A DNA stretch of 64,000 bases from JANQOH01 sp965214495. GTDB taxonomy: Bacteria > Pseudomonadota > Alphaproteobacteria > UBA7887. Position numbers and translations under genes: made by a program. Under the pieces are notes generated by a model. That model searched no databases and was not told where the DNA came from. It was given only the letters and a program-made list of their open reading frames with translations. The stretch lies in assembly GCA_965214495.1 (NCBI GenBank), contig OZ243958.1, positions 1,984,001 to 2,048,000 on the forward strand, written 5' to 3'. Within the stretch, counting starts at the first letter, position 1. Each line of letters opens with the position of its first letter. Positions 23,396 through 31,744 of this stretch are shown one piece after another.

Positions 23396-24429
23396 CCCGG
23401 CGCTGGACCCGCCGGCCGGAGGGATCGAACTGGGGCGAGTTCGGCGACGACGACGAGCTCGGCCGGCTCAACCTGCTGACGCCGGAAAAGGTCAGGCAAG
23501 GCATGGCCGAAGTGCGTGACGGCCGCGTGTTCTGCCTCAGCCTGCCGCTCGACTATCCGGGCGGCAACGTGCTCAACCCGCGCCGCCATCCACCGCGCCT
23601 CGCCGCCACGCTGCGCGAAGGCAAGGCCAACTATCTCTACCCCTTCGCCAATGAAAACCCCGACCATACGGATGTGGTGTGCGACGACACGGTGCTGCTG
23701 ACGCTCCAGTATTCGACCCAGTTCGACAGCTTCGCGCATATGGGCCAGATGTTCGATGCCGACGCCGACGGAACGCCGGAGCCCGTGTTCTACAATGGCT
23801 GGCGCGGCGGGGAGCATGTCGTGGCGCCGGCGCAGGACCAGACGGAACCGATACTCGAGGGGGTCGCCGCGGGCCGGCTCGGGATCGAGCGCATGGCCGC
23901 GAAGGGCGTGCAGGGGCGCGCGGTGATGATCGACCTGGAGCGCCATTGCGGCCGCGCGCGAACCCTTGTCGATCGGGCGCGACTGGCGGAGATCATGGCG
24001 GCCGACGGTGCGGTCGTCGAACCCGGCGACATGGTGTGCCTCTATACCGGCTTCGCCGACCTGCTGCTCGAGATGGACCGCGCGCCCGACCCCGAGAAAG
24101 TGCACGAGAGCTGCGCGGCGCTCGACGGCCGCGATCCGGCGTTGCTCGACTGGATCGCCGAGTCGGGCCTCAGCGTGCTGATCGCCGACAACTACGCGGT
24201 CGAGGCATTTCCGTCGCGCCCGCCCGGCGCCGCAGGGCCGCACCCGGCGCTGCCACTCCACGAGCTCTGCTTGTTCAGGCTGGGTATTCATCTGGGCGAG
24301 TTGTTCTATCTGCGCGAACTCGCCCGCTATCTGCGTTCGTCGGGCCGCACGCGCTTTCTGCTGACGGCGCCGCCGCTCAGACTGCCCGGCGCGGTCGGCT
24401 CGCCGGTCACCGCGCTCGCCACAGTATAG
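23392..24429 (+). CDS. Cyclase-family protein (kynurenine-formamidase fold)
   Basis: 345-aa PF04199-type metal-dependent hydrolase, longer than typical kynurenine formamidase. Typical features: SNWGEFGDDDELGRLNLLTP at the N-terminus, VFCLSLPLDYPGG, YSTQFDSFAHMGQMFD (metal-binding His/Asp region), RAVMIDLERHCG and VCLYTGFADLLLEM. The start overlaps the hydratase stop (ATGA) and indicates coupling. The conserved neighbourhood of hydratase, cyclase and class II aldolase suggests degradation of a cyclic or lactone intermediate, where this enzyme would open the ring or hydrolyse an amide. The exact reaction is unknown. Confidence 0.85.
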   Translation: MTRRWTRRPEGSNWGEFGDDDELGRLNLLTPEKVRQGMAEVRDGRVFCLSLPLDYPGGNVLNPRRHPPRLAATLREGKANYLYPFANENPDHTDVVCDDTVLLTLQYSTQFDSFAHMGQMFDADADGTPEPVFYNGWRGGEHVVAPAQDQTEPILEGVAAGRLGIERMAAKGVQGRAVMIDLERHCGRARTLVDRARLAEIMAADGAVVEPGDMVCLYTGFADLLLEMDRAPDPEKVHESCAALDGRDPALLDWIAESGLSVLIADNYAVEAFPSRPPGAAGPHPALPLHELCLFRLGIHLGELFYLRELARYLRSSGRTRFLLTAPPLRLPGAVGSPVTALATV

Positions 24430-24448
24430 CCGCAACGGGAGGAGAACG

Positions 24449-25237
24449 ATGCCCGAGGTCGTCAACCACGCCCGCCGCCGCATGGATGCCGGCGGACTCG
24501 CGATCGGCGTCGGTCTGCGCCAAGCGCGCACCGTCGATATCGGCCCGATCATGAAGAGCTGCGGCTACGACTGGTTGTTCATCGACATGGAACACAACAC
24601 CATGACGCTGGACACCGCGGCCCAGATCAGCGTCGCCGCGCAGGCCGCCGGCATCACCCCGGTCGTGCGCGTCCACGCGCTGGCGCTCGACGACGCGACT
24701 CGCGTGCTGGACGGCGGCGCGCTCGGTGTCGTCGTGCCGCATGTCGACACGCCGGAGCGCGCCGCCGAAATTGCCGACTGGTGCAAATACCCGCCGGTCG
24801 GCCATCGCTCGATCACCGGCGCGCTGCCGCAACTCGGCTTCGAACCCACGCCGATCCCGCAAGCGACCGGGGCGATCAACGCCGCCACCCTGGTGGTCGT
24901 GATGCTCGAAACGCCGCTGGCCATCGATAATGCGGAGGCCATCGCGGCGGTGCCGGGGGTCGATGCCCTGCTTGTCGGCACCAACGACCTGACAATCGAA
25001 ATGGGTATCCCCGGGCAGATCGATCATGAAAAGGTCGCGGCGGCGTATGAGAAAGTTCTCGCCGCCTGCGCCTCGCACAAGAAGTATGCCGGCCTCGGCG
25101 GCGTCTATCGCCCAGACCTTCTGGAGCGCTACGTCGGCATGGGGTTCCGGCTGATCCTCGGCGGCAACGATCTGCCCTTCATGGTTTCGGCGGCGAAGGA
25201 GCGCGCCAATTTCCTGCGCGGTCTGGAGCGCGGCTGA
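24449..25237 (+). CDS. HpcH/HpaI-family aldolase
   Basis: 262-aa class II (metal-dependent) aldolase related to 4-hydroxy-2-oxoheptanedioate aldolase, which cleaves 2-keto-4-hydroxy acids to pyruvate or a related ketoacid plus an aldehyde. The family motifs are GYDWLFIDMEHNTMTLDTAA, a metal Glu in VVVMLETPLAIDNAEAIAAV, and VDALLVGTNDLTIEMGIPGQ. GGGAGGA sits before ATG 24449, 20 nt after the cyclase stop. It would catalyse the last step after hydration by the first operon gene. Substrate identity cannot be read from sequence. Confidence 0.9.
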   Translation: MPEVVNHARRRMDAGGLAIGVGLRQARTVDIGPIMKSCGYDWLFIDMEHNTMTLDTAAQISVAAQAAGITPVVRVHALALDDATRVLDGGALGVVVPHVDTPERAAEIADWCKYPPVGHRSITGALPQLGFEPTPIPQATGAINAATLVVVMLETPLAIDNAEAIAAVPGVDALLVGTNDLTIEMGIPGQIDHEKVAAAYEKVLAACASHKKYAGLGGVYRPDLLERYVGMGFRLILGGNDLPFMVSAAKERANFLRGLERG

Positions 25238-25269
25238 ACGAAGCGGGCGTGCGGCCGATGTGAGGTCTC

Positions 25270-28137
25270 GTGAGCGAGCGAAGCAAGGTAACCCGGAAGG
25301 GGGTAACGCGCAGCGCTCTGATCGGGTTGGGCATATGCGCGGTCGTTTGGCTCGCGCTCGCGGGCATCGGAGCGATGCGCGATTCGTGCGCCGACTGGAA
25401 CACGATGGCGTTCTTCGAAAACGCGGCGACCGACGATGTTCTGGATTGCCTGTCCGCCGGGGCCGATCCGGGGGCGCGGGACGGTATCGGGAGGACGCCG
25501 CTGCATTGGGCGGCGCGGAACAGCGAAATCCCTTCGGTGATAGCGGCGCTGCTCGAGGCCGGGGCGGAGCTGGAGGCGCGGGAGAACAGTGGGGCGACGC
25601 CCCTGCATGTGGCGGCGGGGCATAGCGAAACTCCTTCGGTAGTGGCGGCGTTGCTGGATGCCGGAGCGGCTCTGGCGGCGCGGGAGAATGGCGGCCTCTC
25701 ACCGCTGCATGTGGCGGCGGCGCAGAGCGAAACCGCTTCGGTGGCGGCCATGTTGCTCGACGCGGGGGCCGACCTGGAGGCGCGGGACTACAACGGCTTC
25801 TCCCCGCTGCATTCGGCAGCGGGACGCCATGCCTCCCCCTCCGTGGCAGCCGTGTTGCTGGATGCGGGGGCCGACCTGGAGGCGCGGGGTGGGGGCGGAC
25901 TCACGCCCCTGCATGTCGCGGTGACCTACAGCGACGCCCCCGCGGTCGCGATGGTGTTGCTCGAGGCCGGCGCCGACCCGGACGCGCGGGATGAACATGG
26001 AAGGACACCCCTGCACTGGACGGCCGCGCGCAACGACGAGTCTTCGGCTATGACGGCGCTGCTCGAGGCGGGGGCGAACCTGGAGGCGCAGGATAACGAC
26101 GGATTCACGCCCCTGCACATGGCGGTGACGTATGGCGTGACCTCCTCCGTCGTAACGGCGCTGCTCGAGGCCGGCGCCGACCTGGCGGCGCGGGCCGAAC
26201 GCGGACAGACCCCCTTGCACTTGGCGGCGGGGAAAGGCGAAACCCCGTCGGTGGCGGCGGCGTTGCTGGACGCCGGCGCCGACCCGGAGGCGCGGGACGA
26301 GCATGGACGGACACCCCTGCACCTCGCGGCGGCCGACAGTGAATCCCCGTCGGTGGTGAAGACCTTGCTCGACGCTGGGGCCGACCTGGAGGCGCGCAAC
26401 GAAAAGGGATGGAGGCCGCTTCATGTGGCGGCGGAGCACAGTGAAACCCCGGGCGTGGTGAAAGCGTTGCTGGACGCTGGCGCCGACCTGGAGGCGCGGG
26501 ACGAGGGCGAACGGACGCCTCTGCATATCGCTGCGACGCACAACGAAACCCTCGCAGTGGTGAAGGTGCTTCTGGATGCCGGCGCCGACCCTGAGGCGCG
26601 GAGCCGACACGAACAGACGCCCCTCCATCTGGCGGCGGCGGACAACGAGGCCCCATCGGTAGTGACCGCACTGGTGAACGCCGGCGCCGCCCTGGAGGCA
26701 CAGGACGAAAACGGACGGACACCGCTGGGTGTAGCGGCGCGTTACGGTAAAACCGTCTCGGTCGTGACGGCGCTGCTCGAGGCCGGCGCCGACCTGGCGG
26801 CGCGGGACGAAAACGGGTGGACGCCCCTGCACGCGGCGGCGGCGCATAACGATACGCCTTCGATCCTAACCGCGCTGGTGGAGGCCGGGGCCGATCTCGC
26901 GGCGCCGGACGATGGCGGACTGACGCCCCTGCATGTGGCGGCGGCGTATGGCGATACTCCTTCGGTAGTGACCGCATTGCTGGATGCCGGGGCCGATCCG
27001 GGCGCGCGGGAAGAACTCAAGGGGTGGACGCCTCTGCATGTGGCGGCGCAGCACAGCGAAACCGCTTCGGTCATGGCGGCGCTGGCCGAAGGCGGGGCCG
27101 ACCTGACGGCGCGGGACAAGGACGGATGGACGCCCCTTCATGTCGCAGTGCGCTACAGCGAGTTCCCTTCGGTCGTGACGGCGCTCGTGAACGCCGGGGC
27201 TGACCCGGCGGCGCCGGGCGAAGGCGGATTGACTCCCCTGCATCTGGCGGCGGCAAGCGGCCGGGCCGCTTCCGTCGTGACAGCGCTGGCGGGCGCCGGG
27301 GCCGACCTGGAGGCACGGGACGACGAGGGATGGACGCCTCTCCATATCGCGGTGCGTTACAGTGAGTTTCCTTCGATCGTGACGGCGTTCCTGGACGCCG
27401 GGGCCGACGTGGCGGCGCTGGCCGAAGGCGGGTTGACAGCCCTGCATCTGGCAGCGGGGAACAGTGAAGCGCCTGCGGTCGTGACGGCGCTGGCGGACAC
27501 CGGAGCCAACCTGGAAGCGCGAGCCGACGGCGGATTCACACCCCTGCACTGGGCGGCGCGGTTCAGCGAAACGCCTTCAGTGGTAGCGGCGTTAGTGGAA
27601 GCCGGAGCCAGCCTGGAAGCGCGGACGGAACGCGCGGAGACGCCCCTGTTACTGGCGGCGGCGCAAAGCGGGGATCCCTCGATCGTGCTCACGCTGGCGG
27701 ACGCCGGAGCCGACCTGGAAGCAAGAAATTCCGGCGGATGGACGCCTCTGCATATGGCGCTGGCGGTTGGTGACTCCCCCTCCGTCGCAATGGCGTTGCT
27801 GGGGGCCGGGGCCGACCCCGACGCCCGCGATGAATACGGATTGGCGCCTCTGCATTGGGCGGCGGCGAAGACTGACTCCCCTGCGGTGGTCGAGGCGCTG
27901 TTGGACGCCGGGGCCAACCTGGAGGCAAGAAACAGGGATGGGGGGACGCCGCTGCACTGGGCCGCGTTCAAAAGCGCGAGCCCTGCGGTCGTAACCGCCC
28001 TGCTGGATGCCGGGGCGAACCCGGCGGCGCGGGCCGATTCGGGCCAGATTCCATGGGATTTCGCGAAGAACAACGCCGCCCTGAAGGGAACCGACGCTTA
28101 TCGTCGGCTCGAGGAGGTGCGCGACGAGCGACGTTGA
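25270..28137 (+). CDS. Membrane-anchored ankyrin repeat protein with about 25 repeats
   Basis: 955 aa, starting at GTG 25270. A short basic N-terminus and one hydrophobic segment (ALIGLGICAVVWLALAGIG) suggest a signal anchor or uncleaved signal. A conserved cap (SCADWN, FFENAATDDVLDCLSAGADP) is followed by 25 near-regular repeats of the type TPLHVAA followed by SVVTALLDAGADLEARDE, then a C-cap (IPWDFAKNNAALKGTDAYRR). The unit is 34 residues (102 bp), one longer than the canonical 33, with an extra residue in the SETPSVV turn. Ankyrin domains mediate protein binding; secreted forms are common in host-associated bacteria. DNA of the repeats is diverged, so this is not a fresh expansion. A truncated paralogue follows. 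Confidence 0.9.
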   Translation: MSERSKVTRKGVTRSALIGLGICAVVWLALAGIGAMRDSCADWNTMAFFENAATDDVLDCLSAGADPGARDGIGRTPLHWAARNSEIPSVIAALLEAGAELEARENSGATPLHVAAGHSETPSVVAALLDAGAALAARENGGLSPLHVAAAQSETASVAAMLLDAGADLEARDYNGFSPLHSAAGRHASPSVAAVLLDAGADLEARGGGGLTPLHVAVTYSDAPAVAMVLLEAGADPDARDEHGRTPLHWTAARNDESSAMTALLEAGANLEAQDNDGFTPLHMAVTYGVTSSVVTALLEAGADLAARAERGQTPLHLAAGKGETPSVAAALLDAGADPEARDEHGRTPLHLAAADSESPSVVKTLLDAGADLEARNEKGWRPLHVAAEHSETPGVVKALLDAGADLEARDEGERTPLHIAATHNETLAVVKVLLDAGADPEARSRHEQTPLHLAAADNEAPSVVTALVNAGAALEAQDENGRTPLGVAARYGKTVSVVTALLEAGADLAARDENGWTPLHAAAAHNDTPSILTALVEAGADLAAPDDGGLTPLHVAAAYGDTPSVVTALLDAGADPGAREELKGWTPLHVAAQHSETASVMAALAEGGADLTARDKDGWTPLHVAVRYSEFPSVVTALVNAGADPAAPGEGGLTPLHLAAASGRAASVVTALAGAGADLEARDDEGWTPLHIAVRYSEFPSIVTAFLDAGADVAALAEGGLTALHLAAGNSEAPAVVTALADTGANLEARADGGFTPLHWAARFSETPSVVAALVEAGASLEARTERAETPLLLAAAQSGDPSIVLTLADAGADLEARNSGGWTPLHMALAVGDSPSVAMALLGAGADPDARDEYGLAPLHWAAAKTDSPAVVEALLDAGANLEARNRDGGTPLHWAAFKSASPAVVTALLDAGANPAARADSGQIPWDFAKNNAALKGTDAYRRLEEVRDERR

Positions 28138-28256
28138 CACCGGCGGCCGGGTTTCGCGCTGACCTGGCGCACTGAGCGGCGGCGTTCCGGCGCGGTCGAA
28201 CCCCGCCACGGCGCTGGTTGCTATGCTGCCATGATCGGGCGACTCGGGAGAATGAA

Positions 28257-28559
28257 ATGTCGAGATTGCTGATTGCGGCTTTGTGTTGCGCCTTGTGGCT
28301 TGGACTTGCGGGCGCGGCGACGGCGGAAGTTTCGTGCGCCGACTGGAACGCGAATGCGTTCTTCGAGAACGCCACGGCTGCGGATGTTTCGCGCTGCCTG
28401 TCTGGCAGCGCGGCTCCGAACGCGCGGGCTGAAGACGGATTTACGCCCCTGCATTCGGCGGCGGGGAGCAAATCCTCTTCGGTAGTAGCAGCGTTGCTGG
28501 ACGCCGGTGCGAACCTGAACGCGCGGGATCTAATACCAACCGTAATTCAAACGAACTGA
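28257..28559 (+). pseudogene. Ankyrin repeat protein paralogue truncated by an IS630-family element
   Basis: The start at 28257 (MSRLLIAALCCALWLGLAGA) has GGGAG upstream and encodes a signal peptide. The same cap as in the larger neighbour follows (SCADWNANAFFENA, then DVSRCLSGSAAPNAR). One ankyrin repeat (TPLHSAAGSKSSSVVAALLD) is completed, then the reading frame enters the IS at about 28533 and stops after DLIPTVIQTN. The rest of the gene is not found on the other side of the IS, so it was lost by deletion or rearrangement. Confidence 0.8.
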
Positions 28560-28577
28560 TGCGGTGAGGGTTTGGGA

Positions 28578-29054
28578 TTAGCGCGAGGGAGCGGTGGCCC
28601 AGTTGCGATGTGTCATGGTCGTGATGACGCCGGGCTGGTCGGTCAGCCATCGCCATGCTGTCCGACACGCCTCCTTCAAGGCGGCGGCATCCTTGAACAC
28701 GCGGTTTGCAAAGCGGTTCGATTTCAGAAACAGAACGATCTGCTCCATCGGGTTGAGTTCCGGGCTGTATGGCGGCAGATGCACGAGCGTCAGGTTGCGA
28801 GGAACGACCAGATCGTTCGAGCGATGCCAGCCCGCGCCGTCGAGGACGATCACTCCATGCGCGCCCGGCATCACCGCCGCCCCGATGGCCGCCAGATGCG
28901 CGTTCATCGACGCCGTGTCCGCCCTGTCCGCCACATGCGCGACGCCAACGCCCCGCGCCGCGCACGCAGCCCCGCACAGATAGACATAGCCGTAGCGATG
29001 GTCGTGCACGATCCGCGGACGCTGCTTGCCACGCGCCCACACCCGCGTCGTCAT
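28578..29054 (-). CDS. IS630-family transposase, OrfB (DDE domain)
   Basis: 158-aa C-terminal half containing the catalytic core: VIVLDGAGWHRSNDL (second Asp) and LPPYSPELNPMEQIVLFLKS (the typical SPELNP box with the third acidic residue). The upstream frame supplies the first Asp in VWFQDEARVGQRG. The ATG overlaps the OrfA stop (ATGA) and lies in the -1 frame relative to OrfA, so a full-length enzyme can arise by frameshifting near the GGGGA run, as in other IS630 elements. All catalytic residues are present. Confidence 0.88.
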   Translation of the reverse strand: MTTRVWARGKQRPRIVHDHRYGYVYLCGAACAARGVGVAHVADRADTASMNAHLAAIGAAVMPGAHGVIVLDGAGWHRSNDLVVPRNLTLVHLPPYSPELNPMEQIVLFLKSNRFANRVFKDAAALKEACRTAWRWLTDQPGVITTMTHRNWATAPSR

Positions 29055-29647
29055 CCCCTCTGCCCGACCCGCGCCTCGTCCTGAAACCAGACCTCGATCG
29101 GTCCCGCCAGCGCCGACGGACTGAGCGCCGACCTCAACCGCGCTTCGAACGACGCCACGAACGCCCGTTGCCGCGCCGGGTCGGCGTTGGGGTGGAGCGG
29201 TCGCCCCGAAACAAAACGAAACCCCGACCTTCGGAGCATCATACGGGCGCCGCTCTCCGTATAGATCACTCCGAAGGCCTCCTCGATCTTCCGCACGATG
29301 TCCCGAACGCGCCAGCGCGTCACGCCGTCCCGCTCAAGGTCCGGACCCGCCTCCATCCACCCGCCGATCTCGGCGATTTGCGCGTCTGTCAACCGCCTCG
29401 TGCTACCGCCTCGCGCCCGGTCCGCAAGACCCTCAAACCCCTCAGCGTTGTAGCGCACTACCCAATCGCGCAGAATTTGAAGCTCCATGCCCTGCGACCG
29501 ACCCGCCGCCGACCGCGAGAACCCCTCCATGATCATCGCTATCGCTCGCGCACGCGACGCCTGCTTCGCATCCCTGCACCCCCGCGCCAGATCATAGAGT
29601 TCATCCGCCGTGTGATCCTCACGGGTTATCGGTGTTGCCGCACCCAT
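29051..29647 (-). CDS. IS630-family transposase, OrfA (HTH and first catalytic Asp)
   Basis: 198 aa. The N-terminal homeodomain-like/winged HTH (DAKQASRARAIAMIMEGFSR, SQGMELQILRDWVVRYNAEG) recognises the ends. The later segment (ESGARMMLRRSGFRFVSGRP) and VWFQDEARVG, with the first Asp of the DDE triad, begin the catalytic domain. The frame stops at 29051 and continues in the -1 frame as OrfB. Two-frame organisation is common in this family. Confidence 0.88.
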   Translation of the reverse strand: MGAATPITREDHTADELYDLARGCRDAKQASRARAIAMIMEGFSRSAAGRSQGMELQILRDWVVRYNAEGFEGLADRARGGSTRRLTDAQIAEIGGWMEAGPDLERDGVTRWRVRDIVRKIEEAFGVIYTESGARMMLRRSGFRFVSGRPLHPNADPARQRAFVASFEARLRSALSPSALAGPIEVWFQDEARVGQRG

Positions 29648-29728
29648 CCCTACTCTCCGGTCATGTCAAAACCACAGACACACTATATGGACCATACATA
29701 CACGCACCACAACATATCGAAACATGAG

Positions 29729-29866
29729 TCAATATGACCCGCGCCCGGTATGAGACACTCTGATGCGATCCCGCTCGAACTCTTCGAACGTCAGACCAGA
29801 CGCGAATTCCACCGCCTCGCGCGCCGCCAGCAACATGTCGAGCGGATAAGCCTTGTCACGCCACAT
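29729..29866 (-). pseudogene. HEPN toxin (HepT-like) fragment, 3' truncated
   Basis: Begins MWRDKAYPLDMLLAAREAVE, the typical start of HepT/DUF86 HEPN proteins. It overlaps the stop of the preceding nucleotidyltransferase remnant, as in hepT/mntA operons. After about 38 residues (FEEFERDRIRVS) the frame runs into the IS630-family right end and stops. The catalytic RxxxxxH motif of HepT would lie downstream and is gone. Not a functional toxin. Confidence 0.72.
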
Positions 29867-30103
29867 GGATCGTCTCGGCGGATTGAAGGATAGCCCTCCG
29901 GCGCAGGTAATTGCGGCTTTGCTCGATGGCCTGGCGTTCGACCAGATCCACCTCGCGGCCGAAGACGGTCTTCAGCTCCCTCTCCATCCGAACCATGTCG
30001 AACAAGCTGCGCGCTTCCGGCCTGAACTCGACGAGAATGTCGATGTCACTGTCCGGGCCGAAAGCGTCCCGCAGGACCGAGCCGAACAGCGCCCGATCGC
30101 GGT
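29856..30103 (-). pseudogene. MNT nucleotidyltransferase antitoxin (MntA-like) fragment, 5' truncated
   Basis: The minus strand reads ALFGSVLRDAFGPDSDIDIL, the GSxxR...DxD active site of minimal nucleotidyltransferases, then FDMVRMERELKTVFGREVDL and NYLRRRAILQSAETIHVA to a stop at 29856. MntA AMPylates and so neutralises the partner HepT. No start codon precedes it; upstream sequence is the end of nadE in another frame, so the N-terminal 20-30 residues are missing. Together with the hepT stub this is a dead type VII toxin-antitoxin locus. Confidence 0.7.
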
Positions 30104-31744
30104 TTACCGTTCGGCGTGGACGAAGCCGTTGGTGATCGGATAGCGCCGGTCGCGGCCGAAGGCGCGGCGGGTGATCTTGACGCCCGGCGGCGCCTGGCGG
30201 CGCTTGTATTCCGCGAGATAGAGCTGGCGCCGAACGCGCCTGACGGTCGCGGCATCGTGACCCCGCGCGACGATCCCGGGGAGCGAAAGTTCACGTTCGA
30301 CCAGGCTTTCGAGAATGTCGTCGAGTGCGTCGTAGGGCGGCAGCGAATCCGCGTCGGTCTGGTCGGGCCGCAACTCCGCCGACGGCGGTTTGGCGATGAT
30401 ACGTTCGGGTATCACCCGGCCCTCCGGCCCGCGGACGCCGTTGCGCCAGCGCGCCAGTGCGAAGACTTCGGTCTTGTAAACGTCCTTGAGGACCGAATAG
30501 CCGCCGCACATGTCGCCATAAAGGGTGGCGTAGCCGACCGACATCTCCGATTTGTTGCCGGTAGTAAGGAGCATCCATCCGGTCTTGTTCGACAGCGCCA
30601 TCAGAAGCGTGCCGCGGATGCGCGCCTGAACGTTCTCCTCTGTCTCGTCCGGCGGCAGGTCCCCGAACAGCGGCGCCGTCATGGCTTCGATAGCGGCGTG
30701 TGCGGCCTCGATCGGCACGGTATCGCATCGCACGCCGAGCAGCGCCGCGCACTCGGCCGCGTCGGTCAGACTGTGATCGGAGGAATAACGCGAGGGCATT
30801 CGCATGCAGCGCACCCGGTCCGCCGACAGCGCATCGACCGCGATCGCCGCGGTCAACGCCGAGTCGACACCGCCCGAAAGCCCGACGACGACTCCGGGAA
30901 ACCGGTTCTTTTCCACATAGTCGCGAAGCCCCGTCGTCAGCGCGCTCCAGGTCTGCGCGTGCCCTTCCGGCCGCAACGCGATCTCGCCCGCGGCGGGCAC
31001 GAGGCCGTCGCCGCCCGGCGTCCAGCGGCTGGTAATGGTGCTCTCTCGCCACGACGGCGCCATGACCTTCAGCGAACGCGCGGCGTCGAGCACGAACGAC
31101 GCTCCGTCGAACACCAGTTCGTCCTGGCCGCCGACCTGGTTGACGTAGATCAGCGGCAGGCCGGTCTCGGTGACCCGCGCCACAGCAAACGCCATCCGTT
31201 CGTCTTCCTTACCCCGTTCGTAGGGCGACCCGTTCAGCACGACGAGCAGTTCGGCGCCCGATTCCGACAGGGTCTCGGCGACGTCGGGAGACCACATGTC
31301 TTCGCACAGCATCAGCCCCAGGCGGTGGCCGCGAAACGAGACGGGGCCGGCCGGGGGCGCCGCCTCGAAGACGCGGCTTTCGTCGAACACGCCATAGTCG
31401 GGCAGTTTGTGCTTGAAGCGTGCGGTTTTGAGCGCGCCGCCGTCGAGCAGCAGCGCGGCGTTGCACACGGCGCCGCCGTCGCGCCACGGGGCGCCGATCA
31501 GCAGCGCCGGCCCACCGTCGGCGGTGTCGGCGGCAAGCGCGGCGACCGCCGCCTCGATGCGGTCGAGAAACGCCCCCCGCCGCACCAGGTCTTCGGGCGG
31601 ATAGCCTGACAGGACGAGTTCGGAGAACACCATCAGTTGCGCGTCGCATCGCCCGCGCGCGCGGCGCACCCGTTCGGCGTTGCCGTCGATATCGCCGACG
31701 ACCGGATCGATCTGCGCCAGCGCGATGGTGAGGCTATCGGTCAT
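30104..31744 (-). CDS. nadE: Glutamine-dependent NAD+ synthetase
   Basis: Amidates nicotinate adenine dinucleotide to NAD+, using ammonia from glutamine. From MTDSLTIALAQIDPVVGDID at 31744 the product is 546 aa, the standard two-domain size; the frame extends further upstream without conservation. The nitrilase-like glutaminase domain shows the Glu in MVFSELVLSGYPPEDL, Lys in RFKHKLPDYGVFDE, and nucleophile Cys in LGLMLCEDMWSPDV. The synthetase domain has the PP-loop VVGLSGGVDSALTAAIAVDA and TTGNKSEMSVGYATLYGDMC. The stop coincides with truncation of an mntA remnant. Confidence 0.95.
   Translation of the reverse strand: MTDSLTIALAQIDPVVGDIDGNAERVRRARGRCDAQLMVFSELVLSGYPPEDLVRRGAFLDRIEAAVAALAADTADGGPALLIGAPWRDGGAVCNAALLLDGGALKTARFKHKLPDYGVFDESRVFEAAPPAGPVSFRGHRLGLMLCEDMWSPDVAETLSESGAELLVVLNGSPYERGKEDERMAFAVARVTETGLPLIYVNQVGGQDELVFDGASFVLDAARSLKVMAPSWRESTITSRWTPGGDGLVPAAGEIALRPEGHAQTWSALTTGLRDYVEKNRFPGVVVGLSGGVDSALTAAIAVDALSADRVRCMRMPSRYSSDHSLTDAAECAALLGVRCDTVPIEAAHAAIEAMTAPLFGDLPPDETEENVQARIRGTLLMALSNKTGWMLLTTGNKSEMSVGYATLYGDMCGGYSVLKDVYKTEVFALARWRNGVRGPEGRVIPERIIAKPPSAELRPDQTDADSLPPYDALDDILESLVERELSLPGIVARGHDAATVRRVRRQLYLAEYKRRQAPPGVKITRRAFGRDRRYPITNGFVHAER

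Larger units (their letters stand above)
28533..29751. mobile_element. IS630-family insertion sequence
   Basis: About 1219 bp carrying two overlapping transposase frames on the minus strand. The left end begins ATACCAACCG at 28533 and the right end finishes CGGTAT at 29751. The outer 29 bp form an imperfect inverted repeat (ATACC exact, then about half of the next 24 positions, ending ACT-ATG). A TA precedes the left end but not the right, and the flanks belong to different genes (ankyrin paralogue and hepT). A deletion or recombination therefore followed insertion. End positions are approximate. Confidence 0.75.

Noticed and set aside
29729..30103. Functional HepT/MntA toxin-antitoxin pair
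   Set aside because: MntA lacks its start and HepT lacks its catalytic C-terminal region because of the IS630-family junction.
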